From Caulobacteraceae bacterium (GTDB lineage Bacteria > Pseudomonadota > Alphaproteobacteria > Caulobacterales > Caulobacteraceae): a stretch of DNA of 7,817 nucleotides. Positions 1 through 5,601 of this stretch are shown piece by piece. The position numbers and the translations under genes were made by a program. The DNA is taken from NCBI GenBank assembly GCA_947484535.1, contig CANKPO010000052.1, forward strand, positions 1 to 7,817. The letters run 5' to 3'. Under the pieces are notes generated by a model, which ran no database searches, was not told the origin of the DNA, and worked only from the letters and a program-made list of their open reading frames with translations. The number at the start of each line of letters is the position of its first letter. Position 1 is the stretch's first letter.

Positions 1-666
1 CAAGCGCCGGATCTGGCCGCCAAGGAGTTGGAACGGGCCAAGGGGCTGGGTCTGAAGGGCTTTTTGATCAATTCCCACACCTTCAGCGAATATCTCGACA
101 TGGCCAAGTTCGCGCCGATCTTGGAGGCGGCTGAAGCCTTAGATATGCCGCTCTATCTGCACCCGCGAGAGCCGGGCGGCAACTCGGTCACACCCTATCT
201 GGACTATGGCCTCTATTTCGCGACCTGGGGCTTTGCAGCCGAAACAGCCCTCCATGCCATGCGGCTGATCATGTCCGGGACCTTTGATCGCTATCCCAAG
301 CTTCGCGTCGCGCTCGGTCACATGGGCGAGGGTCTACCCTTCTGGTTAGAGCGGATCGATAATCGCTATCAGCGGCAGGCACTCGCCGGCGCCAATCCTT
401 GGCTTAAGCGCCTGCCCAGCGACTACTTCCGCGACAATTTTGCAATCACCACCAGCGGCATGACCGACGATGCGTCCCTGCGTCTTGCCATTGATGTGCT
501 CGGCATCGACAAGGTTCAGTTCGCTGGGGACTATCCTTACGAGGATGTCCATGCCGGGGTTCAGCGGATGATGACCGCCAAGATCACAGAGGCCGAGCGC
601 CGCGCCATCTTCGACACCAACGCCACGGCCTTCTGGAAACTGCCCCCTGCGGTGAAGGCCCCTTAA
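1..666 (+). CDS. Amidohydrolase family 2 (ACMSD/gamma-resorcylate decarboxylase-like), 3' part
   Basis: The frame is open from base 1, so the gene starts before the window; 221 residues are visible. Family members usually have about 300-350, so roughly the first 100, including the N-terminal metal-binding motif, are missing. Three family signatures are seen (window residue numbering): LYLHPREP with His54, LGHMGEGLPFW with His107, and FAGDYPYED with Asp177. In the family, such residues hold the catalytic divalent metal at the mouth of a TIM barrel. The C-terminal NATAFWKL is also typical. Known members decarboxylate aromatic or muconate-semialdehyde acids; others are plain hydrolases, so the substrate here is open. 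The protein is cytoplasmic as far as can be seen. A TTG at base 28 is not the start, because the reading frame and the fold continue upstream. It converges on the DUF3089 gene with a 12-base gap. The family call is secure; the decarboxylase activity is an inference. Confidence 0.9.
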   Translation, partial: QAPDLAAKELERAKGLGLKGFLINSHTFSEYLDMAKFAPILEAAEALDMPLYLHPREPGGNSVTPYLDYGLYFATWGFAAETALHAMRLIMSGTFDRYPKLRVALGHMGEGLPFWLERIDNRYQRQALAGANPWLKRLPSDYFRDNFAITTSGMTDDASLRLAIDVLGIDKVQFAGDYPYEDVHAGVQRMMTAKITEAERRAIFDTNATAFWKLPPAVKAP

Positions 667-690
667 GGCGCACAGGCCCTACTTCGCCTT
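651..690. terminator. Possible bidirectional hairpin between convergent genes
   Basis: The 12-base gap between the two convergent stop codons lies inside a small inverted repeat: AAGGCG (665-670) pairs with CGCCTT (685-690) around a 14-base loop. An alternative fold pairs GGTGAAGGCC (651-660) with the GGCC (675-678) and TTCGCC (683-688) blocks across a short bulge. No T-tract follows on either strand, so an intrinsic terminator is not convincing. The position between converging genes is the main argument. Confidence 0.25.
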
Positions 691-1875
691 CTGGAGATAG
701 GCCGCGCTCTGAGACCCGACCAGATCGAGCATATTGCCCATGGTCAGGTTCATATCGATCAGGTGCAAGCCCCAATCCTTTAGGACCTGAGTTCCGACCA
801 TCACATCTCCGGTGATAGTGCCGACGCGGCGGCCAGCGGCATCAGGATGGGTGGTGATGGCCAGATAGTTGAAGCCGCCGGAATTGACACATTCAGCGGT
901 CAACAGCCCAGGGACGGCAACGAAGGGGGTGGCGATCGGGCTTGGGGGCGTGGTCCAGGCCAAGGGCTTGCCCGTCCCGTCACTGACAATATCGTCCGTG
1001 CCTGCGGCCAGATAGGCCTTCAAGGCCCCCGAGCCTCCCGCCAAGCCGGCAGGGTTGACGCAGGCCGCCTCTAGGCCCGCTGCCGATGAGGTGCCGAAGC
1101 GCGAATTGGCGGGCGGTGGGCTATCGACGCGGAAGGCCGCGAAATTGATGGCACAGCCGGTCTGAGAGGCCGAACGGCACAGGGGCATGAACTGGAAATC
1201 GCCGCCGACATCCTTGCCGACCGGAACCTGAAGCCGCGCGCCGCCAAGGATGGCCGAGATCACGCGGGCCTGCACGGGCTTGCCGTCGATCTCCTGTTTG
1301 ATCAGCTGGATCAGCACGCCTGAGCCTTGCGAATGACCGATCAGAACAACACCGCGCCCGTGATTGTCGTTCTTGAGGTAATGGTTCCACGCACCCAGCA
1401 CGTCATTATAGGCCATGGCCCGATCGGCAGCCATTGGCTTACCCATCATGGCCGAGCGCAGGGCTGTCAGGGTGACTTGGCGATAGAGCGGCGCATAGGG
1501 TCGGCACTTGGCCGCGAACCTTGCAAATTGCTGGTTGATCACCGAGCGCTCTTCGGGCGCGATGGTCATGGTCGCATTGCCGCCGGGATCTTTCGAGACG
1601 GTGGGGTAGACATAGAAGCAATCGACCGGAGCCTTAGCATCAGCGCGGAAGGGCTCGGCGGCCAGCTTCCCATCAGCGCTGACAATGGTCGCGTCCTGCT
1701 GGGACTGGCTACAGACATCATCGCGGCCCGGGCGGCAGAGCCAGGTCTTGCCATCGGAATAGTCTATGGACGCAACAGGGGCCGCTGCGACCGGCGCGGC
1801 TGATTGGCTCAAGGCCTGCGGCGCGTTGGCGAGCAGTAGACCTGCAGTCAGGGCGGCTAGGGCTAAGGGCTTCAT
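679..1875 (-). CDS. Exported DUF3089 alpha/beta-hydrolase-like protein
   Basis: This 398-residue protein starts with a clear signal peptide (hydrophobic residues 4-17, likely cleavage after Ala-Leu-Ser near residue 23), so it is probably periplasmic or secreted. The DUF3089 family is recognised by DCFYVYPTVS (85-94), the nucleophile elbow GHSQG (180-184, Ser182), the block PLCRSASQTGCAINFAAF (231-248) and the C-terminal GLHLIDMNL (369-377), where His371 is a candidate catalytic histidine. DUF3089 proteins have an alpha/beta-hydrolase fold and are thought to be lipase- or esterase-like; a substrate has not been assigned from sequence. The start is supported by AGGAAG (complement of 1884-1889), 8 bases upstream of the ATG. 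The gene converges with the amidohydrolase and diverges from the reductase gene at 2063. Family assignment is strong; hydrolase activity is an inference from the intact elbow. Confidence 0.9.
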   Translation of the reverse strand: MKPLALAALTAGLLLANAPQALSQSAAPVAAAPVASIDYSDGKTWLCRPGRDDVCSQSQQDATIVSADGKLAAEPFRADAKAPVDCFYVYPTVSKDPGGNATMTIAPEERSVINQQFARFAAKCRPYAPLYRQVTLTALRSAMMGKPMAADRAMAYNDVLGAWNHYLKNDNHGRGVVLIGHSQGSGVLIQLIKQEIDGKPVQARVISAILGGARLQVPVGKDVGGDFQFMPLCRSASQTGCAINFAAFRVDSPPPANSRFGTSSAAGLEAACVNPAGLAGGSGALKAYLAAGTDDIVSDGTGKPLAWTTPPSPIATPFVAVPGLLTAECVNSGGFNYLAITTHPDAAGRRVGTITGDVMVGTQVLKDWGLHLIDMNLTMGNMLDLVGSQSAAYLQKAK

Positions 1876-2062
1876 GGCTTGGGCTTCCTATTTCATGACG
1901 TTCGCCGCCGCCGCGGGTTCACATTTCGACCCGATCCACACTAGCCGTCCTTAGGTCTTTGACAAGACCATGAGCATGGAGGGGAATGGGAAGCCATGCT
2001 TGACCGCTCGGCCGTTCCCTTTAGCCTGACCCTATCGCTTCAACCCTATCGGACAGAACGCC
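1876..2062. promoter_or_regulatory. Divergent intergenic region with palindrome and direct repeat
   Basis: This 187-base region must carry the starts of transcription for the DUF3089 gene (minus) and the reductase gene (plus). It contains a 16-base hyphenated palindrome, GGTCTTTGACAAGACC (1954-1969, 6-base arms around TGAC), and a 9-base direct repeat ACCCTATCG (2029-2037 and 2043-2051), 14 bases apart start to start, just before the reductase start. On the minus strand TTGTCA (complement of 1960-1965), 16 bases, then TAGTGT (complement of 1938-1943) is a plausible sigma-70-type promoter for the DUF3089 gene that overlaps the palindrome. On the plus strand TTGACC (2000-2005) is a possible -35 without a good -10. 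The boxes are weak and the operator role is an inference. Confidence 0.35.
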
Positions 2063-3067
2063 ATGCACACCCTCAATCGCCAGTGGCTGATCAATGCCCG
2101 CCCGCTCGGCCGCGCTCTGGTGGATGAGGATTTTTTGATGGTCGAGACCCCGGTGCACCAGCCGGGCGAGGGTGAGGTTCTGGTCCAGATCCACACGCTG
2201 GGCTTTGATCCCGCCCAGAAGGGGTGGATGGAAAATCTGGGGGGCTATGTCGCGCCGACGGAGATTGGTGAGGTCATGCCGGGATCAGCCTTGGGCGAGG
2301 TGGTGGCCTCCAACGATCCGGCCTTCAAACCGGGCGATCAGGTCAGTGGCCGTCTGGGCTGGCAAGACTATGCCACGGTCGCCGGACAAGAGCTGCGCAA
2401 GGTGCGAAATGATGACCTTTTGACCGCCAATCTCGGCACGCTGGGCATCACCGGCATGACCGCCTATTTTGGGCTCGAAAAGCACGGCAAGCCCTTTGCG
2501 GGCGACACGGTCGTGATCACCGGCGCGGCGGGTGCCACCGGCTCCGTCGCCGGACAGATCGCCAAGATCGCAGGATGCCGGGTCATTGGCATAGCGGGCG
2601 GCCCCGAAAAATGCGCTTGGCTGAAGAGCGTCTGCGGCTTTGATGAGGCCATCGACTACAAGGCCGAAAATGTCCGGGCCCGGGTGCGCGAACTGGCCCC
2701 GGGAGGGATCGACGTGCTGTGGGACAATGTCGGCGGCCCGCTGCTCAATGATCTGTTGGCCGAGATTGCCATGCACGCCCGCATCGTCATCTGCGGCGGC
2801 ATCAGTCGCTATGAGACCGGACAGCTCCCCGCCGGGCCAGAGAACTATTTCAACATCATTTTCAAACGCGCCACCATGAGCGGCTTCATCGTCATCGACT
2901 ATATGACCGAATTTCCCACCGCGCGGCGCCGTATCGCCCAGTGGATCCGCTCAGGCCAGGTGCAGTTTTCCGAAGATATCCAGCACGGGCTCGAAAATGC
3001 CCCCCGCACCCTCATGCGCCTGTTCCAAGGCCTGAACTTTGGCAAACAACTGCTGAAAATCCGGTAG
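2063..3067 (+). CDS. NADP-dependent oxidoreductase, zinc-free MDR family (alkenal/curcumin reductase-like)
   Basis: The product has 334 residues, the full length for the leukotriene B4 dehydrogenase / PTGR / CurA branch of the medium-chain dehydrogenase/reductases. An N-terminal GroES-like domain (about 1-125) is followed by a Rossmann domain with the nucleotide-binding motif GAAGATGSVAG (154-164). Lys183 (GPEKC) and Tyr200 (IDYK) match the positions that hold the NADP phosphate in the family, and DNVGG (221-225) and the C-terminal GLNFGKQLLKI (323-333) are further signatures. No zinc ligands are present. Known relatives reduce the C=C bond of enals, enones, curcumin or 15-keto-prostaglandins with NADPH in the cytoplasm. 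It leads three same-strand genes with gaps of 34 and 42 bases, so it may be co-transcribed with the EthD and GNAT genes. The Shine-Dalgarno is weak (GGA near 2051-2053). The family is secure; the natural substrate is unknown. Confidence 0.93.
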   Translation: MHTLNRQWLINARPLGRALVDEDFLMVETPVHQPGEGEVLVQIHTLGFDPAQKGWMENLGGYVAPTEIGEVMPGSALGEVVASNDPAFKPGDQVSGRLGWQDYATVAGQELRKVRNDDLLTANLGTLGITGMTAYFGLEKHGKPFAGDTVVITGAAGATGSVAGQIAKIAGCRVIGIAGGPEKCAWLKSVCGFDEAIDYKAENVRARVRELAPGGIDVLWDNVGGPLLNDLLAEIAMHARIVICGGISRYETGQLPAGPENYFNIIFKRATMSGFIVIDYMTEFPTARRRIAQWIRSGQVQFSEDIQHGLENAPRTLMRLFQGLNFGKQLLKIR

Positions 3068-3101
3068 CGACCAGCCCCTTCGTTCCCGAAAGCGTCACCC
3101 C

Positions 3102-3479
3102 ATGATCAAACTGACCTTTGCCCTTGTGCGGCTGCCGCACCTGACCCGCGAACAGTTTCAGGACTATTGGCTCAACATCCACGGGCCGCTGGTGGCCAGC
3201 GTCAAGGACACCTTACGCATCCGCCGCTATGTCCAGCTCCACTCGTTCGATGAGGCGTTAAGCGCCGGAATTCGCGCCAGCCGAGATGCGCCGCCTCAGT
3301 TCGATGGCGTGGCGCAGCTCTGGTATGACAGCCTCGAAGACCTCGCCGCCTTGGCCGACGATCCCGCCGCCCGTGCTGCAGGTCGGCTGCTGCTCGAGGA
3401 CGAAAAGACCTTCATCACCCTGCCCAAATCTCCGCTCTGGTGGGGAGAGGAGAAGGTCATTATAGATGGGGCGGTTTAG
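3102..3479 (+). CDS. EthD domain-containing protein
   Basis: This 125-residue protein is a dimeric alpha/beta-barrel (ferredoxin-like) EthD-family member. Signs are the first strand KLTFALVRL (3-11), the helix LTREQFQDYWLNIHGPLV (14-31) with the family-typical YW...HGPLV, the YVQLHSFD strand (43-50), FDGVAQLWYDSLEDL (67-81) and the closing DEKTFI (100-105). EthD takes its name from a gene needed for ethyl tert-butyl ether degradation in Rhodococcus, where its biochemical role was unclear. Other relatives act as small dehydratases or cyclases in polyketide and aromatic pathways. It lies 34 bases after the reductase gene and 42 before the GNAT gene on the same strand, consistent with one operon for the handling of an aromatic or carbonyl compound; that link is an inference. 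No signal peptide is present. The ATG is preceded only by a weak purine stretch (GAAAG, 3088-3092). Confidence 0.88.
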   Translation: MIKLTFALVRLPHLTREQFQDYWLNIHGPLVASVKDTLRIRRYVQLHSFDEALSAGIRASRDAPPQFDGVAQLWYDSLEDLAALADDPAARAAGRLLLEDEKTFITLPKSPLWWGEEKVIIDGAV

Positions 3480-3521
3480 TCGACGCGCTGACCGGATCAC
3501 GACAGTTGGAACCCTGAGCCT

Positions 3522-4058
3522 ATGGCCTTCGATACCCCACCACCGCTAACGGATTCAGACTATTCCATCTTACTGATGACACAGGCAGATCGGTTTGGGC
3601 TCATCGCCGCCGCTGGCGATCGTCGCATTTGGGCGGGTCATCCGGCCGCAGAGCGCTATCGGCCAGAGGTCTTTGAACCCTATTTCGACTTCCTGGTCTC
3701 AGCAGGTGGGGCCGTGACACTGCGCAAGGGGGACGAGATCATTGGATGTTCCCGCTTCTACCCGGTCCCCGATCAGCCAGATGCCATCGGGATAGGCTTT
3801 ACCTTCATCACATGCCAACATTGGGGTGGCAGTGCCAATCGTGCCATCAAGACCCTCATGACCAACCATGCCTTTACTCAGGTGCCCGAAGTTTGGTTTC
3901 ATATTGCGCCGACCAATCTGCGTTCCCAAAAGGCAACCGGCAAACTTGGCGCGACCTTTGAATATCAAGCCAACCTAGACCTCGGGACCGGGCCGACAGA
4001 TTGGATGTGCTACAGGTTGAAACCTTCAGCCGAATGGCTCAGAACACGCGACCAATAG
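3522..4058 (+). CDS. GNAT family N-acetyltransferase (RimJ/RimL-like)
   Basis: The 178-residue product has the layout of an Acetyltransf_3-type GNAT enzyme. An N-terminal LRKGDEIIGCSRFYPV strand pair (67-82) leads into the acetyl-CoA pyrophosphate-binding segment CQHWGGSANRAIKTLM (98-113) and NHAF (115-118). Then come the strand VWFHIAPTN (124-132) and NLRSQKATGKLGA (132-144), the asparagine and C-terminal helix typical of RimJ/RimL-like proteins. Such enzymes transfer an acetyl group from acetyl-CoA to an amino group of a protein, amino acid or small molecule in the cytoplasm; the acceptor here cannot be told. It follows the EthD gene after 42 bases. Its last 33 bases overlap the 3' end of the opposite-strand thioesterase gene, leaving no room for a conventional terminator. 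The family is secure, the substrate unknown. Confidence 0.88.
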   Translation: MAFDTPPPLTDSDYSILLMTQADRFGLIAAAGDRRIWAGHPAAERYRPEVFEPYFDFLVSAGGAVTLRKGDEIIGCSRFYPVPDQPDAIGIGFTFITCQHWGGSANRAIKTLMTNHAFTQVPEVWFHIAPTNLRSQKATGKLGATFEYQANLDLGTGPTDWMCYRLKPSAEWLRTRDQ

Positions 4059-4469
4059 ATACCGCTCCAACTGGCCGCGAAATTCATCGGGTAAGGGCGT
4101 GGTCTTGCCCTGAGGCGCATGGACCAGCACCGTGTCGCAAAGGCCGATACAGGCCCCATTTTGCCAAAGGCCTTGGCCCATGGTGAAGGCGCTGGAACCA
4201 AGGCGGACAATGCCGGTGCGGACTTCGACCGTGCCGGGCCAAAAGCCCTCGCCCAGATAGCGGATCTTGAGCTCGGCCACGAGAAGGCGGGGGTGGCGCT
4301 TGCCATGGTCCAAGAGCTTGTAGAACGAGGCGCGGGCCTCCTCATAAAACTTGCCGATGCGGATGGCATTGAGATGACCATTGCCGTCAATGTCACTGAC
4401 CCGGGTCGTGATCTCTTGGCCCACTGGATAGGCATCACGCGCGAGGCGGTAGGGTTCAGGCTTGGTCAT
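4026..4469 (-). CDS. Hotdog-fold acyl-CoA thioesterase (4HBT-like)
   Basis: This 147-residue protein has the length and pattern of a single-hotdog thioesterase. The segment TRVSDIDGNGHLNA (22-35), followed by FYEEAR (41-46) at the start of the long central helix, matches the family pattern with Asp26/Asp28 and His32. In 4-hydroxybenzoyl-CoA thioesterase-type enzymes an aspartate at about this place is catalytic. The strands EGFWPGTVEVRTGIVRLG (74-91) and SAFTMGQGLW (93-102) complete the sheet. Likely role: hydrolysis of a small or aromatic acyl-CoA, as a cytoplasmic dimer or tetramer. The gene reads away from the methyltransferase gene and runs into the end of the GNAT gene, overlapping it by 33 bases. 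The ATG has no strong Shine-Dalgarno upstream (only GGA about 5 bases before it). The family call is good; the substrate is not known. Confidence 0.87.
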   Translation of the reverse strand: MTKPEPYRLARDAYPVGQEITTRVSDIDGNGHLNAIRIGKFYEEARASFYKLLDHGKRHPRLLVAELKIRYLGEGFWPGTVEVRTGIVRLGSSAFTMGQGLWQNGACIGLCDTVLVHAPQGKTTPLPDEFRGQLERYLLVACSEPFG

Positions 4470-4522
4470 GTTGGTCCGTAAGGTCGCCCTGGGCTTGGGT
4501 CCTGCGCGGTCTAAGCCAAGTC

Positions 4523-4552
4523 CTGCCCAGATGCCAATGGGGCTGATATAAT
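4523..4552 (+). promoter_or_regulatory. Predicted sigma-70 promoter of the methyltransferase gene
   Basis: A perfect TATAAT box (4547-4552) stands out in otherwise GC-rich DNA, with CTGCCC (4523-4528) as a weak -35 at an 18-base spacing. Transcription would start near 4559, about 75 bases before the methyltransferase ATG. The sequence GTCCTGC occurs twice directly (4499-4505 and 4520-4526), exactly 21 bases or two helical turns apart. The second copy overlaps the -35, so it could be an operator. The -10 is seen directly; activity and regulation are inferred. Confidence 0.5.
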
Positions 4553-4634
4553 TGTTTGAGCCGCAATCGATCCGGTGCCACTGTTACGTCTGAACGAACG
4601 ACCTCAGATCCCACCCTTTCAAGAGAGATCGCCC

Positions 4635-5387
4635 ATGTATCGTCGAGCCATAGCGGTGGCGCTTGCCGCCCTGATCCTGAGCAGTTCCAGCATGGCGCTA
4701 GCGGCTGTTTCGCCTCCGCTAGCAGCGGCCCTCGCCGACCCTGCGCGGCCCGCCACAGATGTGGCCCGCGACGCCGCCCGCCATCCGGCCGAGATGCTGA
4801 CCTTTGCCGGGGTAAAGCCGGGCGACCGGGTTGCCGACTTCATGATGGGGTCTGGCTATTTCACCCGCATTCTAGCCGCAGCTGTCGGGCCCAAGGGTCA
4901 GGTCTATGGCTACCAGTCGGCTGAGTTCATCGCCTTTCGCGCAGCCTATGCCACGGAACAGGCGGCGGTGGCCGCAGACTATAAGAATGTGACGACGATC
5001 GCCGCGCCCCTCTCAGCGACAGGCCTGCCCGAAGGGTTGGATCTGGTGCTGACGGTTCAGAACTATCACGATATGCATCTCAAGCCCTTTCCGGTCGACA
5101 CGGCGGACAAGGTGAACCGCCAGGTCTTCAAGGCCCTCAAGCCGGGCGGGATCTATCTGGTGGTCGACCATGCCGCCGCCGCCGGTGCGCCCTTGAGCGT
5201 CGCCGATAGCCTGCACCGCATCGATGTGGCGATCGTCAAGCAAGAGATCGAGGCCGCAGGATTCAAGCTGGTGGGCGAGGACAAGAGCCTTGCCTCCGCT
5301 GCAGATGACCACAGCCTTAACGTCTTCCTGCCTGCCATTCGCGGCAAGACCGACCAGTTCATCCTGAAATTCCAAAAGCCAAGATAG
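4635..5387 (+). CDS. Class I SAM-dependent methyltransferase with signal peptide (COG4798-like)
   Basis: Starting at the ATG at 4635, the product has 250 residues. This start is chosen over the in-frame upstream ATG at 4575 because it begins a proper signal peptide (MYRR, hydrophobic 5-16, ALA at 21-23) and has AAGAGAG (4621-4627) 7 bases upstream. The mature part shows a Rossmann methyltransferase core: motif I VADFMMGSGYF (67-76 region), the acidic-aromatic segment VQNYHDMH (141-148), LKPGGIYLVVDHAA (168-181) and a C-terminal SLHRID...EIEAAGF...SLNVF...IRGKTDQFILKF, which is what I know from COG4798 'predicted methyltransferases'. The substrate is unknown. Export is odd, since SAM is made in the cytoplasm. 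Motif I reads MMGSG, where I would expect a Pro-Gly-Gly-type turn in relatives. It has its own promoter and is followed by a possible hairpin, so it is probably monocistronic. The fold is secure, the activity is not. Confidence 0.85.
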   Translation: MYRRAIAVALAALILSSSSMALAAVSPPLAAALADPARPATDVARDAARHPAEMLTFAGVKPGDRVADFMMGSGYFTRILAAAVGPKGQVYGYQSAEFIAFRAAYATEQAAVAADYKNVTTIAAPLSATGLPEGLDLVLTVQNYHDMHLKPFPVDTADKVNRQVFKALKPGGIYLVVDHAAAAGAPLSVADSLHRIDVAIVKQEIEAAGFKLVGEDKSLASAADDHSLNVFLPAIRGKTDQFILKFQKPR

Positions 5388-5420
5388 CGCCGAGGGCTCG
5401 TGCTAGTCGGGCAGCAGAGA

Positions 5421-5463
5421 GGGACCCATGACCTAGGGGATGATCGCCTAGGACTTGGGGCTC
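5421..5463 (+). terminator. Imperfect hairpin after the methyltransferase gene
   Basis: Two 17-base arms (5421-5437 and 5447-5463) pair around a 9-base loop. The inner six pairs are a perfect CCTAGG/CCTAGG block, and the outer part has three single mismatches and one G-T pair. It lies 34 bases after the methyltransferase stop and is followed by CCTTAAAT rather than a real T-tract. It may act as a weak terminator or mRNA 3'-end stabiliser. Because CCTAGG is itself a palindrome, the same bases could also be a repeated DNA-binding site. Confidence 0.35.
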
Positions 5464-5490
5464 CTTAAATCGCGTTGACCCATTGCTCAT

Positions 5491-5518
5491 CTTGCGGTTA
5501 AGTTGACCTATCTAATAT
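5491..5518 (+). promoter_or_regulatory. Possible promoter of the exported-protein operon
   Basis: TAATAT (5513-5518) in a locally AT-rich patch is a good -10 candidate, with CTTGCG (5491-5496) as a poor -35 at 16 bases. TTGACC occurs at 5475-5480 and again at 5503-5508. The first could be a -35 with TTAAGT (5498-5503) as a weak -10. Any of these would give a leader of about 75-95 bases before the ATG at 5602. The exact boxes are uncertain. Confidence 0.3.
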
Positions 5519-5601
5519 TTCACGTCACGGTACTGTTAGAGCCTTTAGAGCTCAGGGTCGGCCTTTGCATCCGACACCAAATACGGCGTGGCGGGGGCGA
5601 A

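Larger units (their letters stand above)
5388..5601. other. Intergenic region: hairpin, AT-rich promoter-like stretch and 5' UTR
   Basis: These 214 bases separate the methyltransferase from the operon of exported proteins. I see no gene here: a TTG at 5503 is in frame with the next gene, but the peptide it would add is not signal-like and it lacks a Shine-Dalgarno. In order, the region holds an imperfect hairpin (5421-5463), two copies of GTTGACC 28 bases apart (5474-5480, 5502-5508), an AT-rich patch with TAATAT, and a small stem GTCGG (5557-5561)/CCGAC (5571-5575) that would lie in the leader before the GGGGG ribosome-binding stretch. Confidence 0.5.

Noticed and set aside
1327..1803. 158-codon plus-strand frame opposite the DUF3089 gene
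   Set aside because: It is fully antisense to a well-supported gene and contains no recognisable motif.
2285..2776. 163-codon minus-strand frame opposite the reductase gene
   Set aside because: Antisense shadow of a conserved enzyme gene with no domain of its own.
3077..3091. Small TTCG/CGAA hairpin between the reductase and EthD genes
   Set aside because: Only four base pairs and no T-tract; not convincing as a terminator or attenuator.
4010..4438. 142-codon minus-strand frame overlapping the thioesterase in another frame
   Set aside because: Its translation is Ser/Pro/Arg/Ala-rich without motifs; the overlapping frame 4026-4469 carries the hotdog signature.
4575..4634. Upstream ATG for the methyltransferase gene
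   Set aside because: It would add 20 residues rich in Pro/Arg/Glu in front of the signal peptide. The ATG at 4635 has AAGAGAG upstream and begins the export signal directly.
5503..5601. Upstream TTG start that would add 33 residues to the first exported protein
   Set aside because: The added residues are not signal-like, there is no Shine-Dalgarno at the TTG, and it overlaps the promoter-like region. The ATG at 5602 starts a clean signal peptide after a G-rich stretch.
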